Assembly: GCF_021166585.1 (NCBI RefSeq)
Contig: NZ_JAJOZE010000001.1
Coordinates: 1,131,304 to 1,195,303, forward strand
DNA length: 64,000 bases
From: Metabacillus kandeliae
Lineage (GTDB): Bacteria > Bacillota > Bacilli > Bacillales > Bacillaceae
Direction of reading: 5' to 3'
This document shows positions 1-8,072 of the stretch, one piece after another (the first letter of the stretch is position 1; each line of letters starts with the position of its first letter). The notes under the pieces are model-generated. The model made no database searches. It had not been told where the DNA came from and saw only the letters and a list, made by a program, of their open reading frames with translations. The position numbers and the translations under genes were made by a program.

Positions 1-444
1 TCCATATGCAGCACGGATCGGCTCAAGAGCCGCAACCATCTGGATCGTGGAGCAGTTAGGGTTTGCAATGATGCCGCTGTGCTTTTTAATGTCTTCCTCA
101 TTCACTTCAGGGACAACGAGCGGAACATCAGGATCCATTCTGAACGCACTTGTATTGTCTATAACAACAGCACCGCGTTTCACTGCTTCAGGGGCAAGCT
201 CCTTTGAAACACTGCCGCCGGCGCTGAACAATGCAATTTGAACACCCTCGAAGCTTTCAGGCAGTGCCTCTTCAAGGACAAGTTCTTTTCCTTTAAAAAC
301 AGTCTTTGTTCCTGCAGACCGCTTAGATGAAAGCAGCTTGATTTCGGAGATCGGAAAATCTCTCTCTTCCAATGTTTTAAGCATTTGCTGGCCGACTGCG
401 CCAGATGCTCCCACAACTGCAATCCGGTAACCATTCGTTTCCAT
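1..444 (-). CDS. asd: Aspartate-semialdehyde dehydrogenase, N-terminal 148 codons (runs off the left edge)
   Basis: Reduces aspartyl-4-phosphate to aspartate semialdehyde with NADPH, the branch point to lysine, diaminopimelate, threonine and methionine. The visible part has the Rossmann glycine motif GASGAVG (residues 12-18) and the active-site cysteine in NPNCST (Cys131). The ATG at 444 follows an AAGGAGA ribosome binding site. It lies downstream of dpaB, as in B. subtilis, where asd, dapG and dapA follow the dipicolinate genes; its product feeds the pathway that DpaA/DpaB drain. The C-terminal catalytic and dimer region lies beyond position 1. Confidence 0.96.
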   Translation of the reverse strand, partial: METNGYRIAVVGASGAVGQQMLKTLEERDFPISEIKLLSSKRSAGTKTVFKGKELVLEEALPESFEGVQIALFSAGGSVSKELAPEAVKRGAVVIDNTSAFRMDPDVPLVVPEVNEEDIKKHSGIIANPNCSTIQMVAALEPIRAAYG

Positions 445-587
445 AATTTACCGCATCTCCTTCCGCAAATCCAATCATAAAGCATCAATATTCGCTGTAA
501 AATTTGATGTTAGGTAATATTCTACCATAGAAAACAGCCTGGCGTTAACGTTTTTCTTTGAGGAACAAAGCCCTTAAAGCAAATTGG

Positions 588-1187
588 TTATTCTTCGTCC
601 CTGAACCGTTCAATGATGAGCGGCTGGTACTGTTCTCCTTTAAGGGCGCTTTCTACAGTATCAAGCAGAAGCTCCATTCTTGCCACCATTGAATTCGGTT
701 TTTTATAAGGATTATCCTGGCCAAAAGGAATGAAAAAAACATTTTTGGCTGCCATCAGCTTCATCAAGTTCGCCCCGTTCAATCCGAGAGCATCATTTGT
801 CGAGATGCCGAGCACAACAGGATGATGATTTCTCATTGTCGCTTTAGCTGCCATCAGGACAGGAGAATCTGTCATCGCATTGGCAAGCTTGCTCATAGAA
901 TTTCCTGTAAGGGGGGCTATGACCATGCAGTCCAGCGGGATTTTGGGTCCGAGAGGTTCTGCCTTTACGATGCTGTCAATCACCTTATGCCCTGTTGCTT
1001 CCTCAATCTTTGCGATCCATTCTGCACCATCGCCGAACCTTGTGTTAGTAGCCTGCACAGTATGCGTGACTACCGGAAGAACTTCAGCTCCTTCAGCAAC
1101 AAGCCTTTGAATTTCAGGAAAAACAGCATCGTAAGTACAATGTGAGCCGGTAAGTCCAAATCCAATCCGTCTATTTTTCAGTTTCAT
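588..1187 (-). CDS. dpaB: Dipicolinate synthase subunit B
   Basis: Subunit B (SpoVFB) of the enzyme that makes dipicolinic acid, the calcium chelator of the spore core, in the mother cell late in sporulation. At 199 aa it is a flavoprotein-fold protein with GLTGSHC near residues 11-17 and a central PLTGNSMSKLANAMTDSP segment typical of this FMN-binding fold. Its ATG overlaps the dpaA stop by 4 bases (ATGA), so the two subunits are probably translationally coupled. The interval after it to asd (445-587) has no strong terminator, so read-through into asd is possible. Confidence 0.95.
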   Translation of the reverse strand: MKLKNRRIGFGLTGSHCTYDAVFPEIQRLVAEGAEVLPVVTHTVQATNTRFGDGAEWIAKIEEATGHKVIDSIVKAEPLGPKIPLDCMVIAPLTGNSMSKLANAMTDSPVLMAAKATMRNHHPVVLGISTNDALGLNGANLMKLMAAKNVFFIPFGQDNPYKKPNSMVARMELLLDTVESALKGEQYQPLIIERFRDEE

Positions 1188-2086
1188 GATTTTTCTTCAC
1201 TCCTTTTTGGAAGCTGTTCGGCAAGCAGATGAGAAAGCACGCCGGCTATAATTTGGCCTGCTGTTTTTGGTGCAACAATTCCAGGAAGCCCTGGAGCGAG
1301 CATCGCTTTGATGCCCTGTTTTTCTGCAAAAGCGAAGTCTGTGCCCCCTGGCTTTGAAGCAAGGTCGATAATTAACCCCTGATGCGGCATATTGGAAATG
1401 ACCTCTGCTGTTACGATAAGGTGAGGAATCGTATTAATGATGACATCTGCAGCTTTTGCCTCTTCTTTCAGGTCATCCAAATGGAACGGACTGAGCCCCA
1501 TTTCAGATATCCTTGCAAGATGAGCTGATTTTCTTGCCCCGACTTTTACCTTTGCGCCGAGCCCCGCAAAAGTCCTTGCTACACTCATCCCAACTCTTCC
1601 AAGACCAAGTACAGCGATATTTGATCCATGAATAGTATAATCTGTGTGCTGGATCACCATCATGATCGTGCCTTCCGCTGTAGGAATAGAATTGTAAATA
1701 GCTACATCATCCCGGTCAAAGAGCTGTACCAGCTTCCTGCCTGCCTTTTCTGCAGCAGACGTTAAATAAGAATTGCTGATGCCGGAATAAATGACGCATT
1801 TTTCAGATGTTTTCTTTAGCAATTCAGCCGTCAGAATAATGTTGTCATTTGAAAAGATCGTATCGACTTGACCGCTTAAACTTGTTCCTGCTACAGGGAG
1901 AATAATTGCATCGATTCTGGAAAGATCCATTTCTTCCAATTTCGCTTTGCTTGTGCCTGTGAAGCCATGGTCAAGCTGTTCAAATCCTATCAGCCATAAT
2001 TTTGCATGCAGCTCTGCCAGTTTGCGGATGACCTCAAGCTGTCTTGCATCTCCGCCAATGACAGCGATGTTCAATCCTGTCAACAT
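1184..2086 (-). CDS. dpaA: Dipicolinate synthase subunit A
   Basis: Subunit A (SpoVFA) of dipicolinate synthase, which oxidises a dihydrodipicolinate-pathway intermediate to dipicolinic acid. At 300 aa it has a dehydrogenase-like N-terminal half (IAVIGGDAR, residues 7-15) and a second Rossmann domain with GLGRVG at 161-166. The ATG at 2086 is preceded by an AAGGTG ribosome binding site. A SigK-like promoter lies about 58 bases upstream, fitting mother-cell expression. It is the first gene of a two-gene unit with dpaB. Confidence 0.95.
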   Translation of the reverse strand: MLTGLNIAVIGGDARQLEVIRKLAELHAKLWLIGFEQLDHGFTGTSKAKLEEMDLSRIDAIILPVAGTSLSGQVDTIFSNDNIILTAELLKKTSEKCVIYSGISNSYLTSAAEKAGRKLVQLFDRDDVAIYNSIPTAEGTIMMVIQHTDYTIHGSNIAVLGLGRVGMSVARTFAGLGAKVKVGARKSAHLARISEMGLSPFHLDDLKEEAKAADVIINTIPHLIVTAEVISNMPHQGLIIDLASKPGGTDFAFAEKQGIKAMLAPGLPGIVAPKTAGQIIAGVLSHLLAEQLPKRSEEKS

Positions 2087-2143
2087 GCTGTATGTTCACC
2101 TTCTTTTTCCCTTCCCGGAAGATTGACGAGACTTCTACTCCAA

Positions 2144-2171
2144 CATCATATGTAAATCCCTTCCGCTGGGT
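2144..2171 (-). promoter_or_regulatory. Candidate SigK promoter for dpaA-dpaB
   Basis: On the minus strand AC (2170-2171) is followed after 17 bases by CATATGATG (2152-2144). The known SigK consensus is AC, 16-17 bases, CATANNNTA, so only the last base of the -10 element deviates. The predicted start site leaves a leader of about 50 bases before the dpaA ATG. The B. subtilis homologue is known to be SigK-dependent. No competing SigA-type promoter was seen nearby. Confidence 0.45.
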
Positions 2172-2251
2172 GATTGACAGTCTTCATCCGCCTGCTGTTT
2201 TTCCAATTTTAGCGGAGCAAAGATTGAACTATTGGCTTAGTTAAATTTGGC

Positions 2252-2371
2252 TGTTGATTGCAGTACTCAGGCGTCCGCTTTCCGCGGGGCGGGAGGTGAG
2301 CCTCCTCTGCGCTTTAGCGCATGCGGGGTCTCCTGTCCCGCTGCTTTCGCAGGAGTCTCCGTAGATCAACA
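2252..2371 (+). repeat. Roughly 120-bp palindromic intergenic repeat with 7-bp terminal inverted repeats
   Basis: The gene-free interval 2087-2433 (347 bases) holds the dpaA promoter, this element and the ymxH terminator. The element starts with TGTTGAT (2252-2258) and ends with ATCAACA (2365-2371), a perfect inverted pair. Inside are GC-rich hairpins: GGAGG/CCTCC around 2291-2304, TGCGCT/AGCGCA around 2308-2321, and TGC/GCA around 2342-2350. The interior, including CGCTTTCCGCGGGGCGGG and CGGGGTCTCCTGTCCCGCTG, matches my memory of an intergenic repeat common in Bacillaceae genomes. Its function is unknown. It has no coding capacity and its strand is arbitrary. No second copy was seen in this window. 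Confidence 0.65.
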
Positions 2372-2410
2372 AAGTTTATATATCAGCATTCTTCATTAAC
2401 AGAGCCAAAC

Positions 2411-2448
2411 AAAAAAACGGATGACAAGGAAAGTCATCCGTTTTTTTT
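2411..2448 (-). terminator. Bidirectional intrinsic terminator after ymxH
   Basis: An 8-bp perfect stem, CGGATGAC (2418-2425) with GTCATCCG (2433-2440) and a 7-base loop. It is flanked by seven A on the left and eight T on the right, so it can act in either direction. The right arm contains the ymxH stop codon. Confidence 0.85.
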
Positions 2449-2688
2449 GTCTTCATCAGGCATATCCAATATGATCATGTCAGCGCCTATTTTGCCTATG
2501 TGCTGCCAGGCTACCCTGATTTCATCTCCCTGCTTCCTGAAGCCAAACCATTTTAGTGCAGGAATGAGCAAAGCTGTTATTTCCCCTGTCTGCTCATTGA
2601 TCTCAAGGTCTGTCTGGCCAAGAACTCCCAGCCTTTCCGCTCTCTTCACATCAACAATCTCTTTGCCGCTTAATTCACTCAGCCTCAT
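2434..2688 (-). CDS. ymxH: YlmC/YmxH family PRC-barrel sporulation protein
   Basis: An 84-aa protein of the YlmC/YmxH family, a single PRC-barrel-like beta domain found in spore formers whose molecular role is not established. It opens with MRLSELSGKEIVDV, the usual family start. The remainder alternates short beta strands, with W47 and W61 in the hydrophobic core. The ATG follows GGAGTG with normal spacing. It sits between mlpA and the dpa genes as in B. subtilis. Its last codons form part of an intrinsic terminator, so transcription ends immediately after translation stops. Confidence 0.9.
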   Translation of the reverse strand: MRLSELSGKEIVDVKRAERLGVLGQTDLEINEQTGEITALLIPALKWFGFRKQGDEIRVAWQHIGKIGADMIILDMPDEDKKNG

Positions 2689-2798
2689 TCCATCACTCCT
2701 TTTTACTATTTATAGAAGCAATTAGCCGGAACATGCCTGTGATTTTCTGCAAAAGAGCTTTTTGCTGCGTTTGGTTATGGTGAAAATTCAGCTGCTCC

Positions 2799-2831
2799 AA
2801 AAAAATGCCGGTCTCCAAATTGGAGCCGGCA
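2799..2831 (-). terminator. Intrinsic terminator after mlpA
   Basis: Reading the minus strand, TGCCGGCTCCAA pairs with TTGGAGaCCGGCA (one bulged base), followed by seven T (complement of 2799-2805). It starts 8 bases after the mlpA stop codon. Confidence 0.9.
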
Positions 2832-2838
2832 CTTTTCT

Positions 2839-4077
2839 TTATTTTAAACCTTTTGGAAGTTCGCCGTCAGGGCTGATCAGCGCTACTGCATAATCATTTG
2901 TAAACAGTTCGCGGCCGAGCTGATTTACGGTGTCTTCCGTGACCTCATTGACTTTATCAAGAATTTCATCAAGGGTTCTGTGGCGGCCGAGGAGAAGCTC
3001 GTTTTTGCCATTGCGGCTCATTCTGCTGTTTGTGCTTTCAAGACTGAGCATCAAGCTGCCTTTAATCTGCTCTCTGCTGTTCTTCAGCTCTTTCTCTGTA
3101 ATTCCATCCGCTTTAAGCTTTGATAAAGATTCCTGGATCGTTTCATAAAGAAGTTCAAGCTGATTGCTTCCAGTGCCTCCATATATCGTAAGCATCCCGT
3201 TGTCAAGGTAAGAGGAATGATAGGAAAAGACAGAATAGGCGAGACCCTTCTGCTCTCTTACATCCTGAAACAAACGGCTGCTCATGCTGCCGCCAAGGAC
3301 ATTGTTTAATACGATTAAGCTGTAGATCCGCTCATGGCCGACCTTTAAACCATTAAAGCCAAGGCAGAGGTGAGCCTGCTCTGTGTCTTTTTTCCGGGAC
3401 ATTTTTTGATAATGAAATGCCGGTGTTTCATATTCCTGCTTTTTATAAGAGGATTCATACGAACCGAAAAGCTTTTCAATGTCTTTAATAAATTCATCTG
3501 TAATATTTCCTGCAACAGAGATGACCACATTTTCGGGGATGTAAAATTTCTCCATATATTCCCTCAAAGAGTCGCCATTAAAAGAATTCAATGTTTCCTC
3601 TGTTCCAAGAATCGGATAGCCAAGGGGATGAGATTCGTATACAGCCTTGCTCAAAAGGTCGTGGACGATGTCGTCCGGCGTATCCTCATACATTTTAATT
3701 TCTTCGTAAACGACATTTTTTTCTTTTTTCAGCTCTTCTTCTTCAAAGGTGGAATGGAAGAACATATCTGATAATATATCCAAAGCATATCCGGCATGTT
3801 CATCAAGAACCTTCGCATAATAGCATGTATATTCTTTGGATGTGAAGGCATTGACCTGACCGCCGATGCTGTCAAATGATTCCGCGATTTCCCTTGCTGT
3901 CCTGTTTTTAGTTCCTTTAAAAAACATATGCTCAAGGAAATGGGAAACACCGTTAATGGAAGGATCCTCGCTTCTTGAACCTGTTCCGATCCAAATGCCG
4001 ATTGCTACCGACCGGACTGTTGGAATATTTTCGAGTACTATTCTGACCCCGTTTTGACAAGTATATTTTTTGATCAA
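2839..4077 (-). CDS. mlpA: M16 family zinc metalloprotease (MlpA/YmxG)
   Basis: A 412-aa pitrilysin-type (M16) peptidase related to the mitochondrial processing peptidase beta subunit. It has the inverted zinc motif HFLEH (His46, Glu49, His50) and the third ligand Glu126 in NVVYEEIKMYED, 76 residues on, as the family requires. The second M16 domain (from about residue 210) carries the usual AYSVFSYHSSY substrate-binding segment. It starts with TTG at 4077 behind a strong AGGAGGAG, and the N-terminus then matches B. subtilis YmxG. In B. subtilis it has been linked to down-regulation of extracellular proteases; the substrate is not evident here. Confidence 0.96.
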   Translation of the reverse strand: MIKKYTCQNGVRIVLENIPTVRSVAIGIWIGTGSRSEDPSINGVSHFLEHMFFKGTKNRTAREIAESFDSIGGQVNAFTSKEYTCYYAKVLDEHAGYALDILSDMFFHSTFEEEELKKEKNVVYEEIKMYEDTPDDIVHDLLSKAVYESHPLGYPILGTEETLNSFNGDSLREYMEKFYIPENVVISVAGNITDEFIKDIEKLFGSYESSYKKQEYETPAFHYQKMSRKKDTEQAHLCLGFNGLKVGHERIYSLIVLNNVLGGSMSSRLFQDVREQKGLAYSVFSYHSSYLDNGMLTIYGGTGSNQLELLYETIQESLSKLKADGITEKELKNSREQIKGSLMLSLESTNSRMSRNGKNELLLGRHRTLDEILDKVNEVTEDTVNQLGRELFTNDYAVALISPDGELPKGLK

Positions 4078-4093
4078 AGGGACTCCTCCTATT

Positions 4094-5077
4094 CTACTGC
4101 TGGTCTTGCTTCCTTAACACGGCCGGCTCCCTGATCAGCCTTTCTTCGTTCATCAGGGAAGATACCGTGCCGATTGAAAGTCCTTTTTTCTTTATCGATA
4201 AAATAAGTTTTTCAAGACTTTTTTCTGTTGCATCTGTAGGATGCATCAGGATCATAGCCCCATTATGCACTTTTTTCATGACCCTTGCAAAAAGAACGTC
4301 AGGGGAAGGCTTTTGCCAATCGATCGTGTCAACGCTCCAGAGCACCATCCCCATTTGAAGCGACCGCGCTGCAGACGTCACTTCATCCCTGTAGCTGCCG
4401 CTCGGGGGCCCGAACCAGTCAGGCTTTTTGCCTGTAGCAGCTTCGATTACCTCATTTGTCCTTTGCAGTTCATTCATAATGGCATTGGAGGACAAACGGC
4501 TCATATCCGGATGGCTGTAGGAATGATTCCCCACTTCATGGCCGCTGTCAGAAATCATTTTAGCAAGCTCGGTATTTTCTTTTACCCATCTTCCTTCAAG
4601 GAAAAAAGTAGCCTTTACATGATATTTATCAAGCGTATCAAGCATTTTGGGAATATACTCATTTCCCCAGGCGACATTAATCAAAAAAGAAACCATCGGT
4701 TTTTCAGGATTTCCCCTGTAAATCGGTGAAGCGGGAAGATCCTTCAAATGCACTTTGGGAGGGATCTGCTTAAAAACAAGCAGATTTTCATCGAAAATGC
4801 CTCCCTGCTTCATTCTTTGATAGGAAGCTTCCACATCCACTTTAACGCCGTTATAGCCTGGCGTTGCCTTCCATATCTTATGTATTTCAGCATCCTGCGG
4901 CACAGCTTCATATAATTTCGACTTTTCTGCTATTTCACTGTACAGGCTGTCCGTCATTTTTGCTGCAGGAACTTCTTCAAGCTGCATAGATTGATAATAG
5001 CTTGCTGTAAAAGGATTTATTATAATGGCTGCAGCAACCATAATCAGTATGGAAAAACCAGCCGAGTTCTTTTTCAT
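4094..5077 (-). CDS. ylxY: YlxY family polysaccharide deacetylase-like protein, probably catalytically altered
   Basis: A 327-aa exported or membrane-anchored protein: one hydrophobic segment at residues 8-24, then a NodB-type fold from about 127 to 310. The metal-binding motif HSYSH (His185, His189) is intact. Motif 1, normally TFDDG with the catalytic aspartate, reads INVAWGNE (133-140), and motif 3 reads GPPSG instead of RPPxG. B. subtilis YlxY has the same substitutions, so this is a property of the subfamily and not decay. The role is unknown; a sporulation link is assumed from the family name. The ATG follows GGGGGA, 16 bases upstream of mlpA. Confidence 0.93.
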   Translation of the reverse strand: MKKNSAGFSILIMVAAAIIINPFTASYYQSMQLEEVPAAKMTDSLYSEIAEKSKLYEAVPQDAEIHKIWKATPGYNGVKVDVEASYQRMKQGGIFDENLLVFKQIPPKVHLKDLPASPIYRGNPEKPMVSFLINVAWGNEYIPKMLDTLDKYHVKATFFLEGRWVKENTELAKMISDSGHEVGNHSYSHPDMSRLSSNAIMNELQRTNEVIEAATGKKPDWFGPPSGSYRDEVTSAARSLQMGMVLWSVDTIDWQKPSPDVLFARVMKKVHNGAMILMHPTDATEKSLEKLILSIKKKGLSIGTVSSLMNEERLIREPAVLRKQDQQ

Positions 5078-5233
5078 TACAGTCTCCCCCTAATTTCAGC
5101 CCTGCTAAAAAATTATGTCTTAAGGGGACAAGGTAGAACCCGGATAGCCTTTATTCTATGCTGTTTTTCGCATTTCCTATGATCATAAGCTCTTTTCGCA
5201 GCAGGAATCTTTACGTAAAAGAGCCTGATTCAA

Positions 5234-5261
5234 AAGAAAGAAGCCGGGTTGCCCTGGCTTC
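5234..5261 (-). terminator. Intrinsic terminator after pnp
   Basis: On the minus strand GAAGCCaGG and CCcGGCTTC form a stem with a GCAA loop, followed by TTTCTTTT. It starts 6 bases after the pnp stop codon and ends the truB-pnp region. Confidence 0.85.
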
Positions 5262-5266
5262 ATGGT

Positions 5267-7387
5267 TTACTTTTCTTCAGAAGCTTCCTTCTCTTTTTGT
5301 TCGCGAAGTACAGCTTTCCTTGAAAGGTTCACACGGCCTTGCTTATCAATTTCGGTTACTTTCACCAAAATCTCATCGCCAAGGGAAACAACGTCTTCCA
5401 CCTTTCCGATCCGCTCTTCAGCCAGTTCGGAAATATGAACGAGTCCATCCTTGCCGGTGAATAGCTCAACAAAAGCACCGAATTTTTCAATTCGTTTCAC
5501 TTTGCCCAAATACATTTGTCCTACTTCTACTTCACGGACAATGTCTTCAATAATTTTCCTCGCTTTTTGGTTCATCTCTTCATTGATTGAAGAAATAAAG
5601 ACCGTTCCGTCCTGTTCAATATCAATTTTGACGCCTGTTTCTTCAATGATTTTATTGATTTGCTTGCCGCTTGGCCCGATAACATCTCTGATTTTATCTG
5701 GATTGATATTCATAATCAGAATCTTCGGCGCATATTGGGAAAGCTCAGTTCTCGGCTCGGAAAGCGTTTCAAGCATAGATGCCAGAATTTCCATTCTGCC
5801 TTTTTTTGCTTGCTGAAGAGCTTCTTCCAGGATTTCTCTTGAAAGTCCGTCAATCTTGATATCCATTTGGAGAGCTGTAACTCCTTTGGCAGTACCGGCT
5901 ACTTTAAAGTCCATATCGCCAAGGTGATCTTCCATCCCTTGAATATCTGTAAGCACGCTGTAATGTTCACCGGATTTAACAAGACCCATCGCAATTCCTG
6001 CTACTGGAGCTTTAATCGGTACACCGGCGTCCATCATCGCAAGAGTGCTTGCACAGATGCTCGCCTGTGATGTAGAACCGTTTGATTCTAGCACTTCAGA
6101 TACGAGCCTGATTGTATAAGGGAAATTCTTTTCAGAAGGAATAACCGGCTCAAGTGCCCGCTCTCCCAGTGCTCCATGCCCGATTTCTCTTCGGCCTGGA
6201 CCGCGCATAGGACCTGTTTCACCTACGCTGAAGAGCGGGAAATTGTAATGGTGCATAAAGCGCTTTGATTCTTCAATGCCAAGCCCGTCCAAAATCTGAA
6301 CATCACCGAGCGCTCCCAGCGTGCAAATGCTCAGAGCCTGTGTCTGGCCTCTAGTAAATAAGCCTGAACCATGGGTCCGGGAAAGAATGCCTGTGCTTGA
6401 AGAAAGCGGACGGATTTCGTCAATCTGCCTTCCGTCAGGGCGCACTTTTTCTTCTGTAATTAAACGTCTTACTTCAGCCTTCACAAGCTTTAAAAGAGTT
6501 TCTTTCACTTGCTTGATCACGTCAGCCTCAGCTTCGTTTTCTTCATATTTTTGAACAATAGCATTTTTCACTTCTGAAATGGCCGCTTCACGAGCATGTT
6601 TTTCCTGCACTTGAATGGCTTTTTTCAAGTCAGCTTCAGCAGCTTCTTTTACTTCTTTTTGAAGGTCTGCATCTATTTCATAAAGCTTTACTTCAATTTT
6701 TTCTTTACCGGCCTGCTGTACAATCTCTTCCTGGAATGCAATCAGCCTTTTGATTTCTTCGTGGCCGAACATGATTGCTTCAAGCATCACATCTTCAGGC
6801 ACCTCATCAGCGCCAGCTTCAACCATGTTAATGGCATCTTTTGTACCGGCAACTGTCAGGTTAATGTCACTTTTTTCCATTTGCTCGACATTCGGATTAA
6901 TGACAAACTCCCCATCAATTCTGCCTACAATTACACCGGCAATCGGTCCTTCAAAAGGAATATCGGAGATGGAAAGAGCAAGAGAAGAACCGAACATCGC
7001 AGCCATTTCTGAAGAGCAGTTCTGATCAACGCTCATCACAATGCTCACTACCTGAACTTCATTTCTAAAGCCGTCAGCAAAGAGCGGACGAATCGGCCTG
7101 TCAATCAGGCGGCTCGCCAGGATAGCTTTTTCGCTCGGTCTGCCTTCGCGCTTAATAAAGCCGCCAGGTATTTTGCCCACCGCATAAAGACGTTCCTCAT
7201 AGTTAACGGTAAGCGGGAAGAAATCTACAGATTTTGGTTCTTTTGAAGCAGTCGCCGTGCTGAGCACTGCTGTATCTTCATAACGTACAAGGACGGCACC
7301 GTTTGCCTGTTTGGCAAGCTGGCCAATTTCGACGGTAAGTGTTCTGCCGGCCCAGTCAATGGAAAAGACTTGTTTATCTTGACCCAT
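5267..7387 (-). CDS. pnp: Polyribonucleotide nucleotidyltransferase (PNPase)
   Basis: A phosphorolytic 3'-5' exoribonuclease, trimeric in the cytoplasm and part of the RNA degradation machinery. In 706 aa it has two RNase PH-like domains (about 10-140 and 310-500) joined by a helical linker, then a KH domain (about 555-615, [15 protein letters not shown]) and an S1 domain (about 620-690). The start was placed at MGQDKQVF (7387) behind GAGAGGAG; the frame is open ten codons further but family members begin here. Length and order match B. subtilis PnpA. It follows rpsO, separated by two hairpins. Confidence 0.98.
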   Translation of the reverse strand: MGQDKQVFSIDWAGRTLTVEIGQLAKQANGAVLVRYEDTAVLSTATASKEPKSVDFFPLTVNYEERLYAVGKIPGGFIKREGRPSEKAILASRLIDRPIRPLFADGFRNEVQVVSIVMSVDQNCSSEMAAMFGSSLALSISDIPFEGPIAGVIVGRIDGEFVINPNVEQMEKSDINLTVAGTKDAINMVEAGADEVPEDVMLEAIMFGHEEIKRLIAFQEEIVQQAGKEKIEVKLYEIDADLQKEVKEAAEADLKKAIQVQEKHAREAAISEVKNAIVQKYEENEAEADVIKQVKETLLKLVKAEVRRLITEEKVRPDGRQIDEIRPLSSSTGILSRTHGSGLFTRGQTQALSICTLGALGDVQILDGLGIEESKRFMHHYNFPLFSVGETGPMRGPGRREIGHGALGERALEPVIPSEKNFPYTIRLVSEVLESNGSTSQASICASTLAMMDAGVPIKAPVAGIAMGLVKSGEHYSVLTDIQGMEDHLGDMDFKVAGTAKGVTALQMDIKIDGLSREILEEALQQAKKGRMEILASMLETLSEPRTELSQYAPKILIMNINPDKIRDVIGPSGKQINKIIEETGVKIDIEQDGTVFISSINEEMNQKARKIIEDIVREVEVGQMYLGKVKRIEKFGAFVELFTGKDGLVHISELAEERIGKVEDVVSLGDEILVKVTEIDKQGRVNLSRKAVLREQKEKEASEEK

Positions 7388-7457
7388 AAAAGTAAGTGCT
7401 CCTCTCTTCATATACATTCAAAATTGCTCTATGTATTAGTATGGACTAATTAAATTC

Positions 7458-7486
7458 AACATATCAATGTTAGTTGTATATGTAAA
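7458..7486 (-). promoter_or_regulatory. Weak candidate SigA promoter for pnp
   Basis: On the minus strand TTTACA (7486-7481), 17 bases, TATGTT (7463-7458). The -35 box matches the consensus at 5 of 6 positions and the -10 box at 4 of 6. It lies downstream of both hairpins in the rpsO-pnp gap, about 70 bases before the pnp start. The gap is AT-rich, so chance matches are likely. Confidence 0.25.
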
Positions 7487-7560
7487 TAGCTGAATTAGAA
7501 AAACCTGCTTTAGAAGAGCGGCACGAAAGCGCCATTCTGCTAACTCTGTTATATAGATGG

Positions 7561-7608
7561 AAAAACAGCTGCCTTCAGGCTTTTCAAAACCAGTGAAAGC
7601 AGCTTTTT
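7561..7608 (-). terminator. Second hairpin in the rpsO-pnp gap, terminator-like
   Basis: On the minus strand GCTGC-TTTCA pairs with TGAAG-GCAGC (one G-U pair), with a GG/CC pair further in, followed by TGTTTTT. On the plus strand the same stem is followed by six T. It lies 30 bases beyond the rpsO terminator and may be a back-up terminator or a pnp leader structure. Confidence 0.55.
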
Positions 7609-7636
7609 TGGTTTCAAAAGACATTTTTCTTACACT

Positions 7637-7666
7637 AAAAAAGCGGGAATTCTCCCGCTTTCCAAA
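7637..7666 (-). terminator. Intrinsic terminator after rpsO
   Basis: A perfect 8-bp stem AAGCGGGA (7641-7648) and TCCCGCTT (7653-7660) with a 4-base loop. On the minus strand it is followed by a run of six T (complement of 7637-7642). Confidence 0.9.
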
Positions 7667-7669
7667 AAA

Positions 7670-7939
7670 TTATCGGCGTAGGCCTAGTTTGTTGATCAGT
7701 TCACGGTAACGTGAAACTTCGCTGTTACGCAAGTAAGTCAGCAAATTACGGCGTTTACCTACCATTTTCAAAAGACCGCGACGTGAGTGGTGGTCCTTCT
7801 TGTGCGTGCGCAAATGGTCGTTCAAAGTGTTGATCTGTTCTGTTAGGATAGCGATCTGAACCTCTGGAGAACCAGTGTCAGTATCGTGCGTTCTAAACTC
7901 GTTGATCAGTTCATTTTTACGCTCTTGAGTCATTGCCAT
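7670..7939 (-). CDS. rpsO: 30S ribosomal protein S15
   Basis: An 89-aa primary 16S rRNA-binding protein of the small subunit platform. It carries the S15 signature around [16 protein letters not shown] (residues 43-58) and ends in INKLGLRR. The start at 7939 (MAMTQERK) has an ideal AGGAGGTG; an upstream in-frame start three codons earlier is not needed. A roughly 130-base leader with a stacked hairpin precedes it. S15 is known to repress its own mRNA in several bacteria, so the leader may serve that purpose. Confidence 0.98.
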   Translation of the reverse strand: MAMTQERKNELINEFRTHDTDTGSPEVQIAILTEQINTLNDHLRTHKKDHHSRRGLLKMVGKRRNLLTYLRNSEVSRYRELINKLGLRR

Positions 7940-8072
7940 CCTATTCACCTCCTATTATTTTTCTAATAACCCCGATTACCGAGCAAGCGTCGGAGTGTCG
8001 ACTTGCCAAGCAATGGTTTAAAAGTTACATGTTTAAGAATACTATTATAAAGACTAAAATGCAAGGCATTTG
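7940..8072 (-). promoter_or_regulatory. rpsO leader with hairpin and possible promoter
   Basis: The interval between ribF and rpsO holds a perfect TATAAT on the minus strand (8049-8044), but no convincing -35 box at 16-18 bases. Downstream, GCAAG (complement of 8006-8002) pairs with CTTGC (complement of 7987-7983), with a second short TCG/CGA stem stacked inside. This could be the S15 autoregulatory leader; the hairpin is seen, the function is inferred. Confidence 0.35.

Noticed and set aside
2321..2725. A 134-codon plus-strand frame over the repeat and ymxH
   Set aside because: It is antisense to ymxH, runs through the terminator and the palindromic element, and shows no protein family features.
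7436..7624. A 62-codon minus-strand frame between rpsO and pnp
   Set aside because: It spans the second hairpin, has no convincing ribosome binding site, and its sequence shows no recognisable family or coding pattern.
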